From the NCBI RefSeq assembly GCF_030813515.1, contig NZ_JAUSUK010000002.1, positions 248,001 through 312,000 on the forward strand: a stretch of DNA of 64,000 nt. The letters are read 5' to 3'. A model generated the notes under the pieces. It was not told the DNA's origin and ran no database searches. It saw only the letters and a list, made by a program, of their open reading frames with translations. Every line of letters starts with the position of its first letter. The first letter of the stretch is position 1. Of the stretch, positions 27,149 through 35,430 are shown one piece after another. Made by a program: the position numbers and the translations under genes. This DNA comes from Rhodopseudomonas julia (GTDB lineage: Bacteria > Pseudomonadota > Alphaproteobacteria > Rhizobiales > Afifellaceae).

Positions 27149-27817
27149 ATGGCCGTGACCGACGAGCCGACGCGAGTCGGGGGGCGAGAGCGGGACGTGG
27201 ACGTGGTTTCGGCCGCGGATCACGTCCCGTCTCAACCGGCCGCGCGAATTGGACCAAATGCCATCATCCGCATGGGTGAGGCGTTGAACTCAATTGTGGG
27301 GCGAGAGGCCTGCCAGAGCGTGTTCGCTCAGGCGGGCCTTTTGCATTATCTCGGCACTCCGCCCAGCAAAATGGTCGATGAGCGGGAGGTGATGCGGCTC
27401 CATGATGCGGCGCTTGCCGTGCTGGCCCCGCAAGAGGCCGAGGACGCCGCCTTCAGGGCCGGCGAACTCACCGCGACCTATCTTCTGGCGCACCGAATTC
27501 CGAAGCCTTTCCAGCGCGTCATGCCGTTTCTGCCGCCCTGGCTCAGGGCGCGCCTATTCCTGGCGGCGATCCGGCGCCATGCCTGGACCTTCGTCGGCAG
27601 CGGTACCGTCACCTTCGTGCCGAGCCATCCGGTCGTGGTGTCGATTGCGGGTGGGCCGGTGCGGGGAACGCCGACCGACGCCGTGCTCCTTGCCTATTAC
27701 AGCGGCTGTTTCCAGGAGCTTTTCCGCAGTCTCGTCCACCGCGCGACGCAGGCCGTCGTTCGGCGCGAGGGCGAGGGTTTCCAGCCGCGCGTCGTCTTCG
27801 ATCTGCGCTGGCGTTAG
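27149..27817 (+). CDS. bchJ: Bacteriochlorophyll biosynthesis protein BchJ (V4R family)
   Basis: A 222-residue protein. An N-terminal extension of about 35 residues is followed by the BchJ/V4R region, with IGPNAIIRMGEALN, YLLAHRIPKPFQRV, RHAWTFVGSG and YYSGCFQELFR. BchJ was first described as a 4-vinyl reductase. Later work assigns that reaction mainly to BciA/BciB, so BchJ may be an accessory or substrate-handling factor. It sits directly behind bchE, as in Rhodobacter, and is followed by a strong terminator, so bchEJ form one transcript. Confidence 0.9.
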   Translation: MAVTDEPTRVGGRERDVDVVSAADHVPSQPAARIGPNAIIRMGEALNSIVGREACQSVFAQAGLLHYLGTPPSKMVDEREVMRLHDAALAVLAPQEAEDAAFRAGELTATYLLAHRIPKPFQRVMPFLPPWLRARLFLAAIRRHAWTFVGSGTVTFVPSHPVVVSIAGGPVRGTPTDAVLLAYYSGCFQELFRSLVHRATQAVVRREGEGFQPRVVFDLRWR

Positions 27818-27852
27818 CTGTTCGAGAGCCAATTGGATTGGTCTGGATCGTA

Positions 27853-27881
27853 ACGGGCGCCTTTCAGGGGCGCCCGTTTTT
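27853..27881 (+). terminator. Intrinsic terminator after bchJ
   Basis: ACGGGCGCC (27853-27861) and GGCGCCCGT (27869-27877) form a perfect 9-bp stem with a 7-base loop, followed by a T tract. It lies between the convergent bchJ and pat-like genes. Confidence 0.85.
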
Positions 27882-27901
27882 CTTGGGCTTTGAAGCGCCG
27901 C

Positions 27902-30661
27902 TTAGGACGGGATCAACCGTGGGCGCTGGGAGCCCACGGAAGCTTCCGCCTCTTCTTCGGAGGCGGGCGGCTCCAGATGAATGACGACATGGCGAAGGCC
28001 ATCGGCTTCGGGGCTCGAGACGGCCACGAAACCAAGCTCCCGGCACATCGACAGCATCGTGTGGTTCTCCGGCAGGATGACGCCGTAAAGCCGTTCGATG
28101 CCATCGGCAGCCGCATATTCGATGATCTGCTTCATCAAAAGCCAGCCGATGCCGCGACCCTTCATGTCGCTTCGGACGGTCACGGCATATTCCGCCTCGA
28201 CATGGTCGGGATCGGCGGCAAGACGCGAGACGCCGAGAAGCTCGCCCGATTCCGGATCGAGAGCGACGAAGGCCATATCGCGCGCATAGTCGATCTGGGT
28301 GAGCCGCGCGACCATCTCTTCCGGCAGCGTCTTCAACGGCGCGAGGAAGCGCATGCGGATGTCTTCGGGCGACAATTTGCCGAGGAATTCCGGATAAAGA
28401 TGCACATCCGTCGGCATCAGAGGCCGTAGGATCACACTTGCACCGCTGGCGAGGTCCGCCGTGCTGTCCCAGCCGCTCGGATAGGGCCGGATCGCCATGT
28501 CGCGGTTGGGTCCGGATTTGTGCACCTGCTTCGGATCGAAAGCGACGCGCGCATCGAGCGCCACCACGCCGTCGCTCGAAGCGAGAAGCGGGTTGATGTC
28601 GAGCGACGTGATCGAAGGCAGGTCGACCGCCATCTGCGAGAGGCGGATGAGGCTCAGCTCCAGCGCATTCATGTCGGCGGGGGGAATGTCCCGGTAACCG
28701 TCGAGAAGGCGCGAGATGCGGGTCTGCTCGATGAGATCACGGGCCAGGTTGCGATCGAGAGGCGGCAGGCCCGTGGCGCTGTCGGCGATGACTTCGACTG
28801 CCGTCCCGCCAGCGCCGAAGACGATCGTCGGGCCGAACAGGGGATCGTTGCCGATGCCGACGATCAGCTCGTGGGCGGCGGTGCGGCGGATCATCGGCTG
28901 GACGGTGAAACCTTCAATATGCGCGTCGGGTCGGCTGCGTTCCACCCGCTTGGTGATGATGCGCACGGCGTTGACGGCTTCTTCGGGCGTCGAAAGGTTG
29001 AGAACGACGCCGCCGACATCGGATTTGTGCGTGATTTCCGCCGACAAGAGCTTCACGACGACCGCCTTGTGGTCGCGCAGGAGCTCCCGTGCCGTCTCTT
29101 CGACCTCTTCGATCGTGCGGGCGATCACCGTTTTGACGATCGGAATGCCGAAAGCCGCGAGAACCTCCTTGGCCTCGGGCTCCGTCAGGACGCTTCGGCC
29201 TTCTTCGGCCGCCTTCACCATGACGGCACGGGCGCGCTCGGCATCCCAGGTGAAATCATCCGGCAAGCTCGGCGGCGTGCGCATCAACAGGGCCTGAGCC
29301 TTGTGCCAGTCGGTCAGATAGCCGACGCTGCGGATCGCATCCGAGGGGCTCAGGAAGGTCGCGACGCCTGCTGCTCGCAGTCGCTCACGTGCCTTCATCA
29401 CCGTCTCGCCGCCGAGCCAGCAGGTCAGAACCGGCTTCGGGTAGGGATGGCGGGCACGGTCGGCCTTGACGGTCGAGATGACGGCTTCGGCCGCGCCATC
29501 GGCAGAGGAAAGCGCCGTCGGGCAATTGAGCACGAGAAGCGCGTCGACATTCGGGTCGGCAAGGGCTGCTTCCGTCGCCGCCACATAGCGCTCGGGAGGG
29601 GCGTCGCCGATCAGGTCCATCGGGTTGGTGCGCGACCAGGTCGGCGGCATCACTTTGTCGAGTTCTTCGATCGTCTCCGGGGACAATTCGGCGAGGACGC
29701 CACCCTCATCCATCAGCTGGTCGACGGCGAGCACGCCCACACCACCGCCGTTCGTAACGATGGCGACACGGCGGCTCTTGGTTGGTTTGAGGCGCGTCAG
29801 CGTTTCGGCGGCGTCAAAGAGCTGTTCGATTTGCCCGACCCGCAGAAGACCGGCACGTCGGAAGGCGGCATCGGCAACCGCATCGGCGCCGGAGATCGCT
29901 CCGGTGTGGGTGAGGGCGGCCTTGGCTGCGGCCGCGTGACGGCCGGCCTTGACGACGACGATTGGCTTGGCGCGCGAGGCCGCGCGGGCGGCGGACATGA
30001 ATTTCCGACCGTGCGGCACGGTCTCCAGATACATCAGGATCGCCGTCGTATCGCGATCCGTCGCGAGCTGGTTGAGGCAGTCGCCGACATCGACATCGCC
30101 CATATTTCCGAGCGTGATGATCTTCGAGAAGCCGATGGCGTGATTGCCCGCCCAGTCGATGATGGAGGAGGCGATGGCACCGGATTGCGACAATAGAGCA
30201 AGGCGGCCTGGGCGCGGAGAAATGTGGGAGAAGCTGGCGTTGAGCCCGATATGCGGCAGGAAGATGCCGAAGCAATTCGGGCCGATGATGCGCAGCGTAT
30301 AAGGCCGAGCCGCGTCGAGCATGGCCTGCATCAGGCCGTTGCCTTCCTCGATGCCAGCCGTCAGCACAACGGCGGCGCGGGTGCCTTTTTCTCCCAGCTC
30401 TCCGATCAAGCCAGGCACAGCCTCCGGCGGCGTGGCGATGATGGCGAGGTCGGGTGCGTCAGGCAGATCCTTGATCGAGGGGAAGCAGCGTTCGCCGTCG
30501 ATCGAGGGATATTTCGGATTGACGGTCCAGATCGGGCCCTTGAAGCCAGCGCTGTGGAGATTGGCGAGCACTTTGGCCCCGACGGAGCCGGGGCGGGGCG
30601 TTGCACCGATAAGAGCGACGGAAGTCGGTGCGAAGGCCTTGTCCAGGTTGCGGATGGTCAT
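27902..30661 (-). CDS. Acyl-CoA synthetase (NDP-forming)-like / GNAT protein, Pat family
   Basis: A 919-residue protein with the Pat domain order. An N-terminal CoA-binding Rossmann domain (VALIGATPRPGSVGAKV) and succinyl-CoA-ligase-like domains (GPNCFGIF, LLSQSGAIASS) lead into an ATP-grasp region (about 480-700). A C-terminal GNAT domain follows (about 755-900), with KGRGIGWLLMKQ as its acetyl-CoA loop. Pat enzymes acetylate a lysine in acyl-CoA synthetases and switch them off; the synthetase part is usually a regulatory, inactive module. Whether it can also make acetyl-CoA is not decidable here. It is divergent from a zinc alcohol dehydrogenase, with an FNR-type box between them. Confidence 0.85.
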   Translation of the reverse strand: MTIRNLDKAFAPTSVALIGATPRPGSVGAKVLANLHSAGFKGPIWTVNPKYPSIDGERCFPSIKDLPDAPDLAIIATPPEAVPGLIGELGEKGTRAAVVLTAGIEEGNGLMQAMLDAARPYTLRIIGPNCFGIFLPHIGLNASFSHISPRPGRLALLSQSGAIASSIIDWAGNHAIGFSKIITLGNMGDVDVGDCLNQLATDRDTTAILMYLETVPHGRKFMSAARAASRAKPIVVVKAGRHAAAAKAALTHTGAISGADAVADAAFRRAGLLRVGQIEQLFDAAETLTRLKPTKSRRVAIVTNGGGVGVLAVDQLMDEGGVLAELSPETIEELDKVMPPTWSRTNPMDLIGDAPPERYVAATEAALADPNVDALLVLNCPTALSSADGAAEAVISTVKADRARHPYPKPVLTCWLGGETVMKARERLRAAGVATFLSPSDAIRSVGYLTDWHKAQALLMRTPPSLPDDFTWDAERARAVMVKAAEEGRSVLTEPEAKEVLAAFGIPIVKTVIARTIEEVEETARELLRDHKAVVVKLLSAEITHKSDVGGVVLNLSTPEEAVNAVRIITKRVERSRPDAHIEGFTVQPMIRRTAAHELIVGIGNDPLFGPTIVFGAGGTAVEVIADSATGLPPLDRNLARDLIEQTRISRLLDGYRDIPPADMNALELSLIRLSQMAVDLPSITSLDINPLLASSDGVVALDARVAFDPKQVHKSGPNRDMAIRPYPSGWDSTADLASGASVILRPLMPTDVHLYPEFLGKLSPEDIRMRFLAPLKTLPEEMVARLTQIDYARDMAFVALDPESGELLGVSRLAADPDHVEAEYAVTVRSDMKGRGIGWLLMKQIIEYAAADGIERLYGVILPENHTMLSMCRELGFVAVSSPEADGLRHVVIHLEPPASEEEAEASVGSQRPRLIPS

Positions 30662-30715
30662 GGAAATGTTCCTTGCGGATGCGCTGCCGTTCTATGCTCC
30701 TAACGAGGCGCGGCT

Positions 30716-30729
30716 TTGACCGGCGTCAA
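30716..30729. promoter_or_regulatory. FNR/FixK-type box between pat-like and alcohol dehydrogenase genes
   Basis: TTGACCGGCGTCAA is a perfect TTGAC-N4-GTCAA repeat, the same variant as the site before ccoG. It lies 54 bases before the pat-like start and 69 bases before the dehydrogenase start, so it could control either or both. Confidence 0.62.
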
Positions 30730-30798
30730 GCCAGAGAGTGGCAACAACGTGAAATTTACCGCGGTGCAGCATTTTCCACCGGATGGCGGAGGGTGATC

Positions 30799-31794
30799 AT
30801 GACGGCGACGATGCGCGCAATGGTTCTGGAGCGCCCCGGCGCTCCTCTTCTTCTAAAGGATGTTACCCGCACAAGGCCAGGACCTGGAGAGGTGTTGATT
30901 GCTGTTTCCGCCTGCGGCGTCTGCCGGACGGATCTGCACGTGGTCGACGGAGAGCTTGAAAATCCCAAGCTGCCGCTCATTCCCGGCCACGAGATCGTCG
31001 GGCGCGTCGCGGCCTGCGGGCCGGGCGTCAGAGTGCTCCGCGAGGGCGACCGTGTGGGGGTGCCCTGGCTCGGCCATACCTGTGGGAATTGCGCTTATTG
31101 CCGCTCGGGACAGGAGAATCTCTGCGACCGGCCGGGCTTCACAGGCTACACGATCGACGGCGGTTATGCGGAATTCTGCGTCGCCGATGCGCATTTCGTC
31201 TTCGCTCTCGGGGAGACAGGATCAGATGCCGAAATGGCGCCCCTTCTGTGTGCCGGGCTGATCGGTCATCGTTGTCTCCGGATGGCGGGGGAGGCCGAAC
31301 GTCTTGGCCTTTATGGCTTCGGGGCGGCGGCGCATATCGTGGCGCAGGTGGCCCGTCATCAGGGACGCTCGGTCTATGCCTTCACTCGGCGGGGAGACCT
31401 TCAAGCGCAGGCCTTTGCTCGCGAGCTCGGCGCCGTTTGGGTCGGCGATTCCTCCGATCAGCCGCCAGACGAACTCGATGCGGCCATCATCTTCGCCCCT
31501 GTGGGCGCGCTCGTTCCGGCAGCCTTGAAGGCGGTGAAGAAAGGCGGGGTCGTCGTTTGCGGCGGCATCCATATGAGCGACATTCCGAGCTTTCCCTACG
31601 AGCTCTTGTGGGGCGAACGCGTCGTTCGCTCGGTCGCCAATCTCACGCGAGCCGATGGTGAGGAATTCCTGACGTTGGCGCCGGAAGTGCCGGTGCAGAC
31701 GACGACGGTTTCCTATCCCTTGGACAAGGCCAATGAAGCCCTTGCGGACCTACGCTCGGGGGCGCTCACGGGAGCTGCCGTCCTGATCCCTTGA
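30799..31794 (+). CDS. Zinc-dependent alcohol dehydrogenase (AdhA-like)
   Basis: A 331-residue medium-chain dehydrogenase. The catalytic zinc site is formed by CGVCRTDLHVV and PGHEIVG. The structural zinc site is CGNCAYCRSGQENLC. The nucleotide loop, LGLYGFGAAAHIV, is a Rossmann G-x-G-x2-A variant. ATG 30799 has GGAGGG upstream. Family members oxidise primary alcohols or reduce aldehydes with NAD(H). Location opposite the Pat-like gene and an FNR-type box suggests a role in alcohol/aldehyde metabolism when oxygen is low. Confidence 0.9.
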   Translation: MTATMRAMVLERPGAPLLLKDVTRTRPGPGEVLIAVSACGVCRTDLHVVDGELENPKLPLIPGHEIVGRVAACGPGVRVLREGDRVGVPWLGHTCGNCAYCRSGQENLCDRPGFTGYTIDGGYAEFCVADAHFVFALGETGSDAEMAPLLCAGLIGHRCLRMAGEAERLGLYGFGAAAHIVAQVARHQGRSVYAFTRRGDLQAQAFARELGAVWVGDSSDQPPDELDAAIIFAPVGALVPAALKAVKKGGVVVCGGIHMSDIPSFPYELLWGERVVRSVANLTRADGEEFLTLAPEVPVQTTTVSYPLDKANEALADLRSGALTGAAVLIP

Positions 31795-31802
31795 GCGGCG
31801 CG

Positions 31803-33374
31803 TTATCGATCGGAGGAGAAGCCGAGCGTTTCCAGTGCTTGGGCAACGGAATCGTCCACGCTTCCCGTCACGGTGATCTGCGGCCAGGCGATCTCGCCGA
31901 TCTCGTAGCCCGTCTGGCGGCGGACGATTTCGGCGGTGGCGTCGGAGGCATCGTTGCTGCGGTGGCGCACGCGGTCGATCAGGGTCTCGATCGGCGCCTC
32001 GAGCCAGAGGCCCGCGAAATCGGCGCCATTGTCTCGGGCGACAATCTCCACCTGTCGCCGCTCTTCCGGCGTTGCGTGGACGGCATCGACGATGACGCTC
32101 GCACCGGCCTTCAGTGCCCGCTCCGCCTTGTGCCGGAGGGTGTCGAAGACGCGGGCGGTGAAATCCGACGAATACGCGCTATCCGGCAGACGCTCCGTCT
32201 CGCCGACACCGGCGAGGCGCTTGCGCTCGATATCGCTTCGCAGATGCACCGCGCCCGGCGCGCGGCCGAATTCCGGCGCGATGCGAGCCGCAAGCGTCGT
32301 CTTGCCGGAGCCTGAAAGACCGCCGATCGCGACAAGGCGTGGCCGTACCGGCTGAAGGAACGCTTCTGCGGCAGCAAAATACCGGCGGGCTTCGGCTGCC
32401 TTTGCCGCTTTTTCCTCCCCGTCGAGGTGAGGAAGCGCGGCGGCGATGACCTTGGAACGGATGGTGGCGCGGATGGAGAGAAACAGGGGTAGGGCGGCGA
32501 GCCCGTCGATGTCGGTCGCGTCACTCCCCCACAAATAGCGATTCAAGATGGTGTTCGCCTCGCGGTGGAGCCCGCGCTCCCATAAATCCATGAGCAGGAA
32601 GGCGAGGTCGTAGAGGACGTCTCCCGTCGCAATCGCTTCGTCGAATTCGACAGCATCGAAGATCGTCGGCCTGCCTGCAATCAGGACGATGTTGCGCAGA
32701 TGCAGATCGCCGTGACAACGCCGCACGAAGCCGGCCTCTCCGCGTGCCTGGAGGAGCGGCCTGAGCGCGGCGAGAGCCGTCTTCGAGGCCTCGGTCAGAG
32801 CGGCGGCGCGGTCCTGCGGATAGAGCTCGGGGTTTTCGGCGTAAGCCTCGCTGTTCTGCTCGAGATAGGAGGCGAGGGAGGCGATCGCCGGACCGGCGTC
32901 GCGTTGCGGTGCCCGATTGTGGGCGGCGAGGATCGCTGTCACGAGGGACTTCAACAGCTCCTGAGCGAGCCCCTCTTTTTCGGCGATGAGATCGAGCGTT
33001 TTCGTCTCGTCGAAGCGGCGCATATGAACCGCCCATTCGATGGGCTCGCCCTCGCCGCCAAGCTTCAGAGCCTCTCCATCCCGGGTGATCGCCACGACGC
33101 CGAGATAGATGTCCGGCGCAGCTTCCTTGTTGACTGCGATTTCCCGCTCGCAGGCGATCTTACGCAATGCGCGCGTGGAGTAATCCATGAAGGGGAATTT
33201 GACGGCGCGCTTCAGCTTGTAGACGTCCTCGCCGGCGAGAAAAACGACTGCGCCATGCGTGTCGATGCGTTTGACCTCGCCCTCAAGGCCATGCGTGGCG
33301 GGATCGTCGAGGAAGGCGAAGACGGCGCTTTGGTCTTCCACGACATGCGCGGGCAGGCCGTTGCTCTTGTTCAT
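31803..33374 (-). CDS. Fusion of APH-like kinase and P-loop kinase domains
   Basis: A 523-residue protein with two modules. The N-terminal part (about 1-330) is an aminoglycoside-phosphotransferase-like fold: VYKLKRAVKFPFMDYS, catalytic RRCHGDLHLRNIVL and metal site IFDAVEFDEAIATGD. The C-terminal part (about 345-520) is a P-loop kinase with Walker A GGLSGSGKTTLAA and VIVDAVHATPEERRQVE, resembling gluconate- or zeta-toxin-like kinases. This architecture is widespread in proteobacteria and is usually called an AAA-family ATPase or bifunctional APH/kinase. Its substrate is unknown. It is probably not a resistance determinant. Confidence 0.85.
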   Translation of the reverse strand: MNKSNGLPAHVVEDQSAVFAFLDDPATHGLEGEVKRIDTHGAVVFLAGEDVYKLKRAVKFPFMDYSTRALRKIACEREIAVNKEAAPDIYLGVVAITRDGEALKLGGEGEPIEWAVHMRRFDETKTLDLIAEKEGLAQELLKSLVTAILAAHNRAPQRDAGPAIASLASYLEQNSEAYAENPELYPQDRAAALTEASKTALAALRPLLQARGEAGFVRRCHGDLHLRNIVLIAGRPTIFDAVEFDEAIATGDVLYDLAFLLMDLWERGLHREANTILNRYLWGSDATDIDGLAALPLFLSIRATIRSKVIAAALPHLDGEEKAAKAAEARRYFAAAEAFLQPVRPRLVAIGGLSGSGKTTLAARIAPEFGRAPGAVHLRSDIERKRLAGVGETERLPDSAYSSDFTARVFDTLRHKAERALKAGASVIVDAVHATPEERRQVEIVARDNGADFAGLWLEAPIETLIDRVRHRSNDASDATAEIVRRQTGYEIGEIAWPQITVTGSVDDSVAQALETLGFSSDR

Positions 33375-33636
33375 TCTATTCCCGTGCTTTGCTTTCCATC
33401 AGGCGCAGCCCGTGAGGCTCCGATCGTTCCGGCACCTTCATATCGCGGGGTTTCCGTTGGGTCATCCTTCAGCCCCCAACCTTTTGCGAGAAAGCCATGG
33501 CCGTGCGCCGGACGAGCTGCGGGTGTCGTCCGCTCGAACCATGCGCTATGTCCTTCTCCACAATCAGCGTGGATGCTCCGAGCCGATGAGGCTTTTCGGA
33601 GGGTATTCGCGGGCTGGAGAAACGAGGGGAGAGGTG

Positions 33637-34674
33637 ATGACGAGCGCTAGCTATCGGCCCGCGCCGAACCGCTACGAAGACATGACATATAATCGCTGTG
33701 GTAAGAGCGGGCTTCTATTGCCTGCCCTGTCGCTCGGCCTTTGGCACAATTTCGGCGAAGACGCGCGCGAGGACGTGGCGCGGGCGATCTGCCGGACGGC
33801 CTTCGACCAGGGCATCACTCATTTCGATCTTGCCAACAATTATGGCCCGCCGCCGGGTTCTGCGGAAGTGTTCTTCGGGCGGATGCTGAAAAGCGATTTC
33901 GCGGCGCACCGCCACGAGCTCGTCATCTCCACAAAGGCGGGCTATCGCATGTGGCCGGGGCCTTATGGCGAATGGGGGAGCCGCAAATACCTCCTGTCGA
34001 GCCTTGATCAGAGCCTGAAGCGCCTCGGTCTCGACTATGTCGATATCTTCTACTCGCACCGTTTCGATTCCGAAACACCGCTTGAAGAGACGATGGGGGC
34101 GCTCGCCTCGGCCGTGCAGCAGGGCAAAGCGCTCTATGTCGGGCTTTCCTCCTACAATTCCGAGCGTACGCGTCAGGCGGTCGCCATCCTGCGCGAGATG
34201 CGCGTGCCCTGCCTCATCCACCAACCGAGCTACTCGCTCATCAACCGCTGGATCGAGGAGGACGGGCTTCTTGATACACTGCAGGGAGAGGGCATGGGTA
34301 CGATCGTCTTCTCGCCGCTCGCCCAAGGCATGCTGACCAACAAATATCTTGGCGGGGTGCCGAAGGAGAGCCGTGCCGCGCAAGACAAGACGCTCTCCTC
34401 CGACTTCTTGAGCGAAGACAATCTCAGCCGTATCCGCGGGCTCAACACCATCGCGCAGCGCCGCGGCCAGAGCCTGGCGCAAATGGCGATCTCCTGGGTT
34501 TTGCGCGACCCGCGGGTGACGACGGCGCTGATCGGCGCCAGCCGTCCCGAACAGGTGAGCGAGCTCGTCGACGCGCTCGAGAAACGCAAATTCTCGCAAC
34601 AGGAACTCGCCGAAATCGACCGCTACGCCGTCGAGGGCGGGGTCAATTTGTGGGCACGTTCCGCGGAGCGGTGA
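33637..34674 (+). CDS. Aldo/keto reductase, YghZ/GAP-reductase type
   Basis: A 345-residue TIM-barrel oxidoreductase. The catalytic tetrad is visible: Asp in THFDLANNYG, Tyr in the same NNYG, Lys in ISTKAGYRMWPGPYG and His in DIFYSHRFD. The GPYGEWGSRKYLLSSLDQSLKRL stretch is characteristic of YghZ (L-glyceraldehyde-3-phosphate or methylglyoxal reductase) relatives. The NADPH-binding end is ALIGASRPEQVSE. ATG 33637 has GGGGAGAGG upstream. It converges on the sugar isomerase gene and may serve sugar-derived aldehydes. Confidence 0.88.
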   Translation: MTSASYRPAPNRYEDMTYNRCGKSGLLLPALSLGLWHNFGEDAREDVARAICRTAFDQGITHFDLANNYGPPPGSAEVFFGRMLKSDFAAHRHELVISTKAGYRMWPGPYGEWGSRKYLLSSLDQSLKRLGLDYVDIFYSHRFDSETPLEETMGALASAVQQGKALYVGLSSYNSERTRQAVAILREMRVPCLIHQPSYSLINRWIEEDGLLDTLQGEGMGTIVFSPLAQGMLTNKYLGGVPKESRAAQDKTLSSDFLSEDNLSRIRGLNTIAQRRGQSLAQMAISWVLRDPRVTTALIGASRPEQVSELVDALEKRKFSQQELAEIDRYAVEGGVNLWARSAER

Positions 34675-34684
34675 GAGGCTGCGC

Positions 34685-35401
34685 TTACGAGCTGGCGGCC
34701 GTCCGGCCCGAAGAATTTTCCAGCCAGGCCGGATAATCGGAGACGAGGAGGTGAAGCGGCTCCTCGTCCTCCTCGATCGTTGAAAAGCGGCTGACGGGAT
34801 CGCGGAAAATGTTGTCCGTCAGGTCGTCGTTGACGGTGGAGACTTCGCCGATGAGCGTGTCTTTGCCCTCCGCCCAGAAGGCGTGCCACATGCCAGGCCG
34901 CAGGGTGACGCTTTCGCCCGGCTGCAGCAGCAAGGTGCCGCCCGCCGGCAGATGCCGCCAGAGCCCGTCCGTGGCCACCAGCACGTCGGCTTCCTGGTCG
35001 ATGTTGCCCTCCGGGTCGGAGGTGAACAGCTCGAGGGCCAGGGTGCCACCGCCGCGGTTGATAATGTCTTCCGCCTTGATCACATGGCGATGCATCGGAG
35101 AGATCTGATCGCGCCGCGAGATCATGATCTTCTCCGCATAAAGCATGCCGCAACCGCGGGCGAGATCGGCCGTGTCGCCGTTTCTGACGGTGAAAAGGAA
35201 AAGCCCGAGCTTGTCGAAATCGCCGCCGCCGTAATCTGTGATGTCCCAGCCGAGGCGGCCGGAAACGATGCCTTCGATCTCGCTCAACCGCGCCTGCGTC
35301 TCCTCCGGGCGCCAATAGGCAAAGGGCGGGAGTAGAAAGCCGAAAGAGCGGATGAATTCGTCCGATTGTTTGATGATGGCGTTGATGTCTGAACGTCGCA
35401 T
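34685..35401 (-). CDS. D-lyxose isomerase-type sugar isomerase
   Basis: A 238-residue cupin-fold isomerase starting MRRSDINAII at ATG 35401 (AGAGG upstream). Metal ligands are seen in SPMHRHVIKAEDIINRGGG and LRPGMWHAFWAEG. WDITDYGGGDF and LYAEKIMIS are typical of the D-lyxose ketol-isomerase family, which also acts on D-mannose. It lies just behind a lacI-type gene in the same direction, and a sugar ABC importer is divergent. So it probably turns the imported sugar (D-lyxose, D-mannose or similar) into the ketose. Confidence 0.85.
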   Translation of the reverse strand: MRRSDINAIIKQSDEFIRSFGFLLPPFAYWRPEETQARLSEIEGIVSGRLGWDITDYGGGDFDKLGLFLFTVRNGDTADLARGCGMLYAEKIMISRRDQISPMHRHVIKAEDIINRGGGTLALELFTSDPEGNIDQEADVLVATDGLWRHLPAGGTLLLQPGESVTLRPGMWHAFWAEGKDTLIGEVSTVNDDLTDNIFRDPVSRFSTIEEDEEPLHLLVSDYPAWLENSSGRTAASS

Positions 35402-35430
35402 GGGTGCCTCTGAGAAGTGCTTAGGCTGGA

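Noticed and set aside
31803-33374. Aminoglycoside resistance gene
   Set aside because: The APH-like fold is fused to a P-loop kinase and is a common chromosomal proteobacterial architecture, not a known resistance enzyme.
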